This document shows, piece after piece, positions 19,075 to 29,000 of a stretch of DNA of 64,000 nt; position 1 is the stretch's first letter; each line of letters begins with the position of its first letter. A program made the translations under genes and the position numbers. Origin of the DNA: Niabella aurantiaca DSM 17617 (GTDB taxonomy: Bacteria; Bacteroidota; Bacteroidia; Chitinophagales; Chitinophagaceae); contig NZ_KB893626.1 in assembly GCF_000374125.1 (NCBI RefSeq), positions 62,001 to 126,000 of the forward strand. Reading direction: 5' to 3'. The notes below the pieces were generated by a model. It did not search any database. It saw only the letters and a program-made list of their open reading frames with translations, and had not been told where the DNA came from.

Positions 19075-20292
19075 ATGAAATATATCCATACGATCGTTTT
19101 ATACACATTGTTCCTGAGCATTGGCCCTGGTTGTAAAAGATATGACAATGACTATTTAAAATATTTCGATGGCAGGGAGTCGGTATATCCCGGGCTTGTG
19201 AAAAAGCTTTCTTACAGGGCCGGCGATCTGAGGACCGCCATCACCTGGAACCCCAGCCCCGATCCCAGTATTATCCGGTATGTGATCAGCTGGAACAACG
19301 GGCAGGACTCGGTGGTGGTTCCGGCAAACTCCCATGACCCGGGAGATACGGTGTCCGTTACGATCCCCGATCTGAGCGAATACGTTTACACCTTTGTGCT
19401 CCGCTCCTACGATGATAAAGGAAACCGGTCCATAGGCCAGGAGCTCAATAATGTGCGGGTGTACGGTAACGCCTATACTTCCACCCTTGTAAACCGGAAT
19501 GTGAATACCGCCAATCCGTATGTGTATGCGGACGATGGCACCCTGACCCTGAATTTTGCAAAGGCGGACACCAGTAATGTTGCCACGGTTATCAGCTACA
19601 CGAATACGTCCAACACCACCGAGGAGAAAATATTGTTGCCCGGGGAAGACCAGCTCGTCATCAGCAATTATAAATCCGGTACCCCGGTTACCTACCGGTC
19701 GTCCTATAAACCCGAAGGCACGGCTATAGACACATTCAAAGCGGCGGCCGCCGACGATTTTCCTGCGATCTACCGGTTTGTTATATGCGACAAAAGCCGG
19801 TTCAGCCCGTTGTCCCTGTACGGGGATGGACGGTCATGGGACGACAGTTACTGGACATCGCTTTGGCAACTTTGGGATGGAGCCACAGCACCCCAGGGCT
19901 GGCAGGATTGTTTTCACAGCAACGATGCGAAAACGCTTCCGTATCCCCTGAGCTTTGACATGGGAGTCACCTACAACAGCCTTGCCTATATGGAAATGAT
20001 CGGGAGGGACTGCTGTCATAACCCCATTGAATATGAAATATGGGGGTCTGCTACGCTTAACGTTCCCAACGTGGAAGGAAATGACGCCAGCTGGGGTACC
20101 CAGATGCAGGCCAGTGGATGGACATTGCTCAAATCCGTGAACCGGGCGGACAACGGGACGGCACCGTTTAAAGTAAGCCTGGCTGAAAATCCGCCGCCGG
20201 TGCGTTATATCCGCATCCTGATAAAGAAAGTTGCCAGCGGCGATCCAAAGTTCAGTAATATTACACAGGTTACCTTCTGGAACAGGGAATAA
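19075..20292 (+). CDS. Surface lipoprotein, DUF4998-like domain plus discoidin-like C-terminus
   Basis: A 405-residue lipoprotein with lipidated Cys20 (GPGC). The mature start, YDNDYLKYFDGRESVYPG, is typical of DUF4998 proteins, and two FN3-like segments follow (about 40-215), with YTFVLRSYDDKGNRS in the first. The last 150 residues contain SLWQLWDGATAPQGW and a final RYIRI.IKK...ITQVTFWN segment, a galactose-binding-like (F5/8 type) jelly roll. It most likely helps capture glycan at the cell surface alongside SusD and the preceding lipoprotein. No enzyme motif is visible. Its counterpart in the second cassette (42773) keeps the N-terminal domain but has a different C-terminal module. Confidence 0.75.
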   Translation: MKYIHTIVLYTLFLSIGPGCKRYDNDYLKYFDGRESVYPGLVKKLSYRAGDLRTAITWNPSPDPSIIRYVISWNNGQDSVVVPANSHDPGDTVSVTIPDLSEYVYTFVLRSYDDKGNRSIGQELNNVRVYGNAYTSTLVNRNVNTANPYVYADDGTLTLNFAKADTSNVATVISYTNTSNTTEEKILLPGEDQLVISNYKSGTPVTYRSSYKPEGTAIDTFKAAAADDFPAIYRFVICDKSRFSPLSLYGDGRSWDDSYWTSLWQLWDGATAPQGWQDCFHSNDAKTLPYPLSFDMGVTYNSLAYMEMIGRDCCHNPIEYEIWGSATLNVPNVEGNDASWGTQMQASGWTLLKSVNRADNGTAPFKVSLAENPPPVRYIRILIKKVASGDPKFSNITQVTFWNRE

Positions 20293-20308
20293 TAACAGAC
20301 CGGCATCC

Positions 20309-20405
20309 ATTTTATTAAAATGGGGTGTTCTCTTTAATGGTTTGTGAAGACATAAACCATAATGACCTGCGCCACGGTCAGTGCCCTTACTGACCAGGTA
20401 TAAAA
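20309..20405 (-). repeat. Palindromic intergenic repeat, copy C (inverted)
   Basis: The 144-bp gap between the lipoprotein and GH95 holds several hairpins. The main one is GGTCAGT (20376-20382)/ACTGACC (20389-20395) with a 6-bp loop. Read on the minus strand, this hairpin is followed by GTGGCGCAGGTCA and then by TGGTTTATGTCTTC, closely matching the order hairpin-GGCGCAGGCCA-TAGTTTGTGTTCC found at 45034-45083. Smaller stems CCATTTT/AAAATGG and TGGTTT/AAACCA lie to the left. Confidence 0.6.
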
Positions 20406-20436
20406 AGATTAAAGAATAAAAAACGTTCAACAAGCA

Positions 20437-22803
20437 GTGATTTTTTTTAAACGACCTGGTGCAGGCGCCCGGAAAAAGCGGGCCTGGATCTTAATGGCAT
20501 CTTTTTGTTTGCCGGTGTGTTTGTTTTCTCAAAAAACAGGCCCCCTCGAACTGTGGTACAACCAGCCCGCCAGCATGTGGGAAGAGACCCTGCCCCTGGG
20601 CAATGGCCGGTTGGGAATGACACCGGACGGAGGCATAAAAAAGGAAACCATCGTACTCAATGATATTACGCTTTGGTCCGGGTCTCCGCAGGATGCCAAT
20701 AATTATGAAGCCCATAAATACCTGCCGGCGATCCTGAAGCTGCTGAATGAAGGGAAGAATGATGAAGCGCAGGCGCTGGTGAACAAACACTTTATTTGCA
20801 GGGGCCCGGGCTCCGGCGGCGCACAGTGGGGTTGTTTTCAATCCCTGGGTAAGCTGCAGATCGATTATGATTATCCGGGTGCAGCGGTTGCGGAAAGCCC
20901 TGCCCGTTATAAAAGGACCCTGGCGTTGAATGAAGCCCTTGCCACTACATCCTTTGAAGCTGGCGGCGTTACCTACCGGCGCGAATATTTTACCAGCTTT
21001 GGAACGGATGTGGCCCTTGTGAGGTTGTCTGCAAGCAAACCGGGAATGCTCAATTGCCGGATCTCGCTCTCGCGTGAAGAACGGGGAACAAGTGCCGTTC
21101 AGCGAAATATCCTGGCTTTATACGGGCAGCTGGATAATGGCACTGATGGAAAAGGAATGCAGTACCGTGCGGAAGTAAAAGCCGTACCGGAAGGCGGTGC
21201 CCTCACCGCCGGAGATGACTACCTGGAAATAAAGAATGCTACCGCTGTTACCCTGTACATCAGTGCGGGTACCGATTTTAAGGACAGGGCGTACAAGAAG
21301 ACCGTGTCCGCACTCCTGGAGAAAGCAGCAGCGATCCCTTTTGATACCGAAAAAAAGATCCACCAGCGGCAGTTCCGGAAATTATTTGGCCGGGTGCGGT
21401 TCGACCTGGGAGATGGCGCCAACAGTGTGTTGCCCACTAATGGGCGGCTGGATCATTTTTATCAGCATCCGGAGCAGGATAAAGGCCTTGCGGTGCTCTT
21501 CTTCCAGTTTGGCCGGTACCTGGCCATCAGCAGCACACGGGTGGGGCTGTTGCCTCCGAACCTGCAGGGACTGTGGGCGCACCAGATCCGTACCCCCTGG
21601 AATGGAGATTATCACCTGGATGTAAATGTGGAGATGAACCACTGGCCGATGGAAGCGGTAAATCTTTCCGAGCTGAACCTGCCGCTGGCCGACCTGGTGC
21701 AGGGGCTGGTTCCCAATGGTGAGAAAACGGCCAAAGCCTATTACGATGCCGATGGATGGATCGCTCATGTGATCACCAATGTATGGGGTTATACAGAACC
21801 GGGCGAAAGTGCCTCCTGGGGATCTGCGAACTCCGGCTCCGGGTGGTTATGCGATAACCTGTGGACGCATTATGCTTACACGCTGGACAGGGACTACCTG
21901 AAAAAGATCTATCCTGTTTTAAAAGGGTCTGCTATTTTTTATAATGACGCGCTGGTAAAATATCCCGGTACCCGGTGGATGGTAACGGCCCCTTCGGTTT
22001 CTCCGGAGAACGCTTTTTACCTGCCCAACGGAAAAACGGCCAATGTTTGTATGGGGCCCACCATCGATAATCAGATCGTACGGGAGCTGTTCACCAACGT
22101 GATCGAAGCTGCACGGGTGCTGGGGGTGGATGCGGACCTGAGAAAAACGTTGAAGGAAAAACTGGCCCTGCTGCCGCCGCCCGGCCGCATCGGCAGGGAT
22201 GGCCGCATTATGGAGTGGATGGAGGATTACAGGGAAACGGACCCGCAGCACCGGCATATTTCCCATTTGTGGGGTTTGTACCCCGGTACACTGATCACCA
22301 AAACAAAGACACCGGATCTGTTGGTGCCGGCAAAGAAAACGCTGGAAGTAAGAGGCGATGATGGTCCCAGCTGGACGATCGCCTATAAATTACTTTTCTG
22401 GGCAAGACTGCAGGACGGCCAGCGCTCGTTTAAACTGCTCAGAGAGCTTTTGAAGCCAAGGCTGCGTACGGATATCAACTACGGGGCCGGAGGCGGTGTG
22501 TACCCGAACCTGCTTTCCGCCGGACCCCCTTTCCAGATCGACGGAAATTTTGGCGCCACCGCAGGCATTGCTGAAATGCTGCTGCAAAGTCATGACGGCT
22601 ACATTGAACTGTTGCCGGCAGTACCGGAGCTGTGGAAGACGGGCGGCAGTATAAGCGGACTCAAAGCGCGCGGCAATTTTACTGTAAGCTTCAAATGGAA
22701 GAACGGGAAAGTAACTTCTTATACGATTACATCACCGGTGCCCCGGAAAGTAAAAGTGAAAGTGAACGGGCAATTGAAAGAAATAACTGCCGCCCGTTTA
22801 TGA
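20437..22803 (+). CDS. GH95 family enzyme (alpha-L-fucosidase or alpha-L-galactosidase type)
   Basis: A 788-residue secreted enzyme predicted to cleave terminal alpha-L-fucose or alpha-L-galactose by inversion. It starts at GTG 20437, which gives an RKKRAW-hydrophobic signal peptide; an ATG at 20494 would remove the basic part. GH95 hallmarks are LPLGNGRLG near the N-terminus, NDITLWSG, HLDVNVEMNHWP (His393, Asp395, Asn397), SVSPEN (Glu524, the expected acid), HRHISHLWGLYPG and QIDGNFG (Asp702). At Asp395, the first of the two catalytic asparagines known from the Bifidobacterium enzyme is replaced by Asp. The gene follows the second SusCD cassette after a repeat-containing gap, so it may be in the operon or have its own promoter. 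Confidence 0.92.
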   Translation: MIFFKRPGAGARKKRAWILMASFCLPVCLFSQKTGPLELWYNQPASMWEETLPLGNGRLGMTPDGGIKKETIVLNDITLWSGSPQDANNYEAHKYLPAILKLLNEGKNDEAQALVNKHFICRGPGSGGAQWGCFQSLGKLQIDYDYPGAAVAESPARYKRTLALNEALATTSFEAGGVTYRREYFTSFGTDVALVRLSASKPGMLNCRISLSREERGTSAVQRNILALYGQLDNGTDGKGMQYRAEVKAVPEGGALTAGDDYLEIKNATAVTLYISAGTDFKDRAYKKTVSALLEKAAAIPFDTEKKIHQRQFRKLFGRVRFDLGDGANSVLPTNGRLDHFYQHPEQDKGLAVLFFQFGRYLAISSTRVGLLPPNLQGLWAHQIRTPWNGDYHLDVNVEMNHWPMEAVNLSELNLPLADLVQGLVPNGEKTAKAYYDADGWIAHVITNVWGYTEPGESASWGSANSGSGWLCDNLWTHYAYTLDRDYLKKIYPVLKGSAIFYNDALVKYPGTRWMVTAPSVSPENAFYLPNGKTANVCMGPTIDNQIVRELFTNVIEAARVLGVDADLRKTLKEKLALLPPPGRIGRDGRIMEWMEDYRETDPQHRHISHLWGLYPGTLITKTKTPDLLVPAKKTLEVRGDDGPSWTIAYKLLFWARLQDGQRSFKLLRELLKPRLRTDINYGAGGGVYPNLLSAGPPFQIDGNFGATAGIAEMLLQSHDGYIELLPAVPELWKTGGSISGLKARGNFTVSFKWKNGKVTSYTITSPVPRKVKVKVNGQLKEITAARL

Positions 22804-22837
22804 TTGGTAATAATGAACCGGTATCAACATGATTTTT

Positions 22838-22880
22838 ATAAATTTATTGCCCGGTCAGTGCGGACACTATGGCCGTTAAC
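22838..22880 (+). repeat. Palindromic intergenic repeat, degenerate copy B
   Basis: After the GH95 stop codon, the stretch TATAAA.TTATTG.CCGGTC.GTG.GGAC.C (22840-22871) matches the left part of the repeat at 45021-45050 with only a few differences, then diverges. The right arm (TATGGCCG) pairs only partly with the left, so this copy looks decayed. Confidence 0.5.
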
Positions 22881-22941
22881 TTAAGCGAAAAGCAACATTA
22901 AAACTTCTGTGTTTCCTATGTTTGCTACTGAAGCTCCGCAA

Positions 22942-22967
22942 CACGGTCGTTTTATATTACGACCGTG
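22942..22967. other. Perfect 9-bp hairpin between convergent genes
   Basis: CACGGTCGT (22942-22950) pairs with ACGACCGTG (22959-22967) around an 8-base A/T loop. It lies between the ends of the convergent GH95 gene and the cyclic glucan synthase gene, a place where a two-way terminator would be expected. There is no T-run on either side, so factor-independent termination is not certain. Confidence 0.5.
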
Positions 22968-23050
22968 CTTCTGCCACTATCTCAAGCAGGTCAAAAAAAT
23001 TCAGTGTCCCGGAGTCGCGGTGGCGAACCAGGACCATAACCTGACGGCTG

Positions 23051-26000
23051 TTATAATTCCACTTCTATATGATGTTCCATTCCATCATCCTGAAGCGTGA
23101 TGAAGGCGTCGGTTAAGGCCTGACCTTTTTCAATAAAACGGACCTTCCCATCCTTATTCCTGTTTTTTATGTAAAGGAAGTAAAAGGTCTTCCCGAACCG
23201 GTACCGGATCTCGTATTCTTCCCATGTATCGGGGACACAGGGGTCCAGGTAAAGCCGGTCTCCTTCCCGGCGCAGGCCGAGAATGGAACCAACGGACAGC
23301 TGATAGGTCCAACCCGCAGAACCCGTGTACCAGGTCCATCCGCCCCTGCCTTCATGGGGCGGCGCCCCGTAAACGTCCGCGGCCATCACATAAGGCTCCA
23401 CCTTGTATTTTTCTACATCTGCAGCGGTACGCGCATGGTTAACGGGGTTGACCATAGAAAACAGCTCCCATACCCGGTCTTTATCTTTCAGTGCAGCAAA
23501 AGCCATGATGCTCCAGATAGCCGCATGGGTGTATTGCCCGCCATTTTCCCGTACGCCGGGCACGTATCCCTTAATGTAACCGGGGTAGAGGTCCGACTGG
23601 TCGAACGGAGGGGTCAGCAGCTTTATGATTTTATTCCTGCGGTCAACCAGGTGCTCGTTCAGGGCATTCATTCCCAATAAGCTTCTGTCTGGTTCACCAC
23701 CGCCGGACAGGAGTGACCAGCTCTGTGAAATGGAGTCGATCTTGCATTCTTCGTTGGTTGCCGATCCCAGCGGAGTGCCATCGTCAAAATAGGCACGGCG
23801 GTACCATCCGCCATCCCAGGCATTCTGATGGATGTACTCTTTTAATTTTTGTGCTTCGTTTTTACAAATGGTGGCAAAATCCGCATCGCCATAGTCTTCT
23901 GCGATGACGTCAAAATGTGTAAGCACGTCGTAAAGAAAAAATGCCAGCCATACGCTTTCGCCTTTTCCTTCCGCGCCTACTTTGTCCATGCCATCGTTCC
24001 AGTCGCCCGATCCGATCAGCGGCAAACCATGGGCTCCGAATTTTAATCCGTAACGGATGGCATACTTGCAATGGTTGTACAAGGTTTCCCAGTGATTCAG
24101 GAATACCGGCAGGTCATAGTAGGACTCTTCATCGGGCCGCAGCGGCCGGCCGTCAATGAACGAGATATATTCGTCCAGTATTTCCTTGTCGCCGGTAGCG
24201 GTGATATACCTTGTGGCCACATAAGGGAGCCAGAGATAGTCATCGGAGCAGGTTGTACGCACCCCACGCCCGGTAGGCGGATGCCACCAATGCTGTACAT
24301 CACCTTCCCTGAACTGACGTGAGGCTGCCAGGAGCAATTGTTCCCGGGTGATCTCGGGGGTAGTATGCATGAGGGCCAGCACATCCTGCAGCTGATCACG
24401 GAACCCAAAGGCACCGCCCGACTGGTAAAAGCCGCTTCTGCCCCAAACCCGGCAGGCCAGTGCCTGGTACAGCCACCAGCCATTGGTCATTACGTTCATA
24501 GCCTCATCCGGTGTTTTTACAACAACAGCGCCCAGGATGTGGTTCCATTGGTCGTGCACTTTCGATAGCGCTTCATGGGCAAAGGCGCTGCCTTTTATGT
24601 GTTCCACCAGTTCCCTTGTTTCCTGTTCGGTTTTGCCGGCACCCAACCGGAAAATGATTTCCTTTTCTTCTCCGGGGGCAAGCTGCACGAGCACCTGGAG
24701 CGCGGCACAGGGATCCAAACCGGCACCGGATCTTCCGGACAGGTGCTTCCTCGACAGGGCCTCGGGATTACGCAGCGTGCCATTCCTTCCGATGAACTCG
24801 GCCCGGTCGCAGGTAAAGGTTTGTTCATGGCCGTCGGTATCAAAAAAAGCAACTTTTTCCGCAAATGCCGAATTATACCGGTTACGGGCAAACAGGACTT
24901 TTGTCTGCGGGTCCTTATCGGCGACTACAAACATTTTGTTTTTGTGTACAAGATCGCCCAATACCCACTCTGTATAGCCGGTTACCGAAAGGCTCCGTTC
25001 ATATTCGGTAAGGCTGCGGAGCCTGAGTACCACATATTTTACCGAGAGGTCCCGGTCTGCATAGATCCACATTTCTGAGGAGATGCCATTATACACCGAT
25101 TCATATACAGAGTAGCCAAACCCGTGACGGGTCCGGTAGGGCAGTTTACCCGGCGCCGGCAGTGGTGTGGGCGACCAGTAAATACCGGAGGCCTCATCGC
25201 GGATATAATAGGCTTCGCCACACCGGTCGGAAACGGGGTCGTTTTGCCAGGGGGTGAGCCGGAACGCCTGGGCATTGTCTACCCAGGTATAGGCCGATCC
25301 GCTTTCGGAGAGCATCGAACCGATTTCTTTATTGGCGATGATATTGCACCAGGGCGCGGGTGATTTTTTCTGTTGATCGGAGATCAGAATGTATTCTTTT
25401 CCATCGTGGGTAAAACCACCGGTGCCGTTATTGAATTGCAGGTAGTCGGGCAACGCAATGGCCTGATCCGGGGCAACCCGGCCGGGTTTTGCGGTTACCT
25501 GTAAGGGCTCCGGAAGCCCTTTGGCCGGTTTCTTCTTTAACACCTGTTCGGCCAGGGTTCCTTTATCGTCATCAAAGATGAGGCGGGCAACGGTCTGAAA
25601 AAGGATGCGGTCCTCGTTTGAGATCTGATCGCCGGCCCGCACAAAGATGCCGCCGGGCTGATCCAGTACCCCGCCGCTGGTAGCCGTAATGAACCCGATC
25701 ACCTGGTCCTGGAATACCTGCCGGTAAGATCCGAAGTCGTCGTTCCAGATCACAAGGTCTACCCGTAATCCTTTTAAGGACCAGTAGGAATGTGCCTTGA
25801 TCAATTGCTTTACAAGGTCGATATTGGCGCTGTCCTTTACACGCACCAGTACAATGGGCAGGTCGCCGGATATGGCATAGCTCCAAAGGCCGGGTTGTCC
25901 TTTGAGATTGCTTTCGATAACGGAAGGCGTGGCCCGGAAGCTGTTGTTGGCATAAATAATAGAACCCGCGATAGCATTAAAAAGCTGGGCTTCCACTTCC

Positions 26001-29000
26001 GTGGCGTTGATCTGGCGCAGCAATACCTGGCTATGGGTCCAGGCCAGTTCAAATACCCGGTTCCGGATGTAGCGGTCCTGGTATTTGGCCAGCAGTCCTG
26101 TACAGATCTCTTTTGACTCACCAATGCCCATTACAAGATCAACGGTTATGGTCTGGCGGGCTTTTAAGATGATCCGGTGCCGGATGGAAACGATGGGATC
26201 CAGCACGGGGCCTTTTGTGCCTGATAGCGGCCCGTCCTGCTGCAGGGCTGCGGGGGCTGTTATGGATTGCCCGCGGCCGATAAACCGCATCCGGTCTGTT
26301 TCGTAAGATACCGATTCACTTTTTGTACCGTACAGCATGAGCGTATGGAACATCCAGGGCGGCGTGTCGTCCTTGGCCCGGGGTCTTCGGGAACAAAGAA
26401 TGGCGCTGAGGGGCTCGTTGATCTCTGTTTGCACAAACAGGTTGCTAAAAGCGGGATGCGCTTCATCGGCTGCCTGGTCTGCCAGCACCGCCTCGCCAAA
26501 GCTGGTTACCTCGATGGTTTTTGAGGAAGCCGACCGGTTGGTGATGCGGATACGCCGGATCTCCACATCGTCTTCAGGTGAAATGACCACGTCCGTCTTT
26601 GTTTCAAAACCGTCATCTACCCGGCGGAACACAACGTGCCCCTGTGAAAAAACGGTTTCATAGGATTTGCTTTTTCTTAAGGCCGGCTGGTGTGTATTGG
26701 ACCAGAAATGACCCGTCCCCAGATCCTTGATGTAGCAGAAGATTCCCCAGTTGTCGCGCGTGGTATCCTCCCGCCAGCGGTTTAAAGCGATCCCCTTCCA
26801 CCGGCTGTAGCCACCCCCGCTGTTGCTGATCATCAGTGAATACCTTCCGTTGGAGAGCAACTGCGTTTCCGGTATGGGGGTATTTGGTGTGGTAAGCACC
26901 CGCATATGGGATTCGTGCGAGATGGTCTGCCGGTTAACGGTATCTTCCGTGTGCTCGTAAAAATTGGTGGAGCGTGGCGCTTTTTCCTGCAGCAGCAGCA
27001 AGGCCGACTGGAACTGGGGATCTTTAATAAAACGATCCTGCATCTTTTTGCCCAGCAGCAGGTGGGCCATAGAAAGAAAGCTCATCCCCAGGTGGTGCAC
27101 CATAAATGATTTGATGATGGCATGCGTCTGGCCACGCGGCATGCGCGAAGGAGTGTAATCAATGGCTTCGTAAAAACCATAGCGGCCCTCGAATCCTTTT
27201 TGTGCCAATGCCCTGAGGTTATCCACCGCTTCCGGGGGGTCGATCATCAATGCCATCATCGTGGCATAAGGTGCAATGACCAGGTCATTGGCCAGTCCTC
27301 TTTTTAAACCCAGACCGGGTATGCCGAAGGATTGGTACTGGTAATGCAGGCTGGTATCTACCAGGTTGTAACCGGATTCCGAGATGCCCCAGGGGGCATT
27401 GCTTTTGCCGCCGTATTCGATCTGGTTTCTGACGGCGCCTTTATTGCTGCGGTCCAGCAGCGTATTTTCATAAGAGGGCATCAGCAGCTGGGGCATCAGG
27501 TACTCAAACATGGATCCGCTCCAGGATAAAAGTACGGGGTGGTTTCCCAGGTTGGTTACCAGGCGGCCCAGGGTAAACCAGGCGGTTTGCGGGATCTTGC
27601 CTTGTGCAATGGCGGCAAAAATACCCAGGCGCGCCTCGGATGCCAGCATATCGTAGTAGCTTTTATCTGCGATATCCTCGCTTATATTGTATCCGATGTG
27701 GAAAAGATTTTGAGATTTATTGTACAGGAAGTCATAGTCTACCGTGGAAAAGTCAACACAACTGTGCTTCATTTTTTCGATGCCGGCCAGGAAATTTTCT
27801 GCTTGAGTGGCACCCTCCTGCAGGCTTTTCAAAAGCTGGTCCAGTTGTCTGGTTTCTCCGGGATCAGCAGCGGTTTCCAGGTATTCGGCGATCTGGTCGG
27901 GCAATACCCGCTGCAGGTCCAGTATATTGTTAAGCGAAGGGGTTTCATGGAGCAGGTGCAGCCGCACAAACCGGGGAGCTACCGGAAGCAGCGTTGCCCA
28001 GGGACAGAAGGTACGGATGCAGGTGATGCTATCCGTCAGCTGTTTTTCCAGGCGCCCGATCCAGTTCAGCACTTCGGCTTTGCCGGCAATATCGTTACTG
28101 CTTTGCAGGGCCGATGCTGCTTCAAGCAGGGTGTTCAATTGTTGCAGCAATTCATGCAACGGGAGGGGAAAGGCTGCTTTCAGGCTGCCGGTGGTTTTGA
28201 TGAGCACGGTTAGTTCCGGCGGGTTCTGTTTTTGAAGCAGGCTTTTGATCACGGATAAACTGTCCTGCAATCCGCCGATATGCTGCGCCTTGAACAGTTT
28301 TTCCTGCCGGACCTCTTCAAGTCCCTGCCGGAGCAGGATCAGCGCTGCAATAAAGTTGCCGCTGTCTACGGTGGAAACATATTTGGGTTGCAGCGGAACC
28401 AGGGATATGGTATCGTACCAGTTATAAAAATGTCCTTTATAGCGTTCCAGCGCCGACAGGGTCTCAAAGGTCTTGAAGGTCCGTTCTGCCAGCTTGTTAA
28501 CAGACAGGTAGCCAAAATCATAAGCCGCAAGATTGGAAAGCAGGGTCAGTCCAATGTTGGTGGGTGAAGTCCGGTGCGCCAGCGATTCAATGGGATGTTC
28601 CTGGTAATTGTCCGGCGGCAGCCAATTGTCGTTTTCTGTTACGAAGTCCTCAAAATAGGCCCAGGTTTTACGGGCATAGAAATGCAGAACGTCCAGGTTC
28701 TTTGAGGAGAGGGCCACTGTTTTTTTGGTGGAGGGCCGGCTTACGCTCCAGGCTACGAACGGCCCCAGCAGCCAGGCCGCCAGTACAGGACCGGCGATCC
28801 AAAAGGCATCTGCATTGAAGAAAGTCAGCAAAACGGTAATGCCGGCGGGCAGGAGCACGGAGGGCCACATAAATAAATATGCATAGAAGATGCTTTTTTG
28901 CTGACTGCCGGATTGTTTGGAAGGCATCCATTGCAACAGCCGCCGGTGGGAGACCAGCATGCGCCAGTTGGCCCTGAAAATAGCATCGAGGTTTTTGACC

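Noticed and set aside
22909-23100. Small 63-codon plus-strand open frame between GH95 and the glucan synthase
   Set aside because: It spans the hairpin at 22942-22967 and the end of the convergent synthase gene, and its composition is not protein-like.
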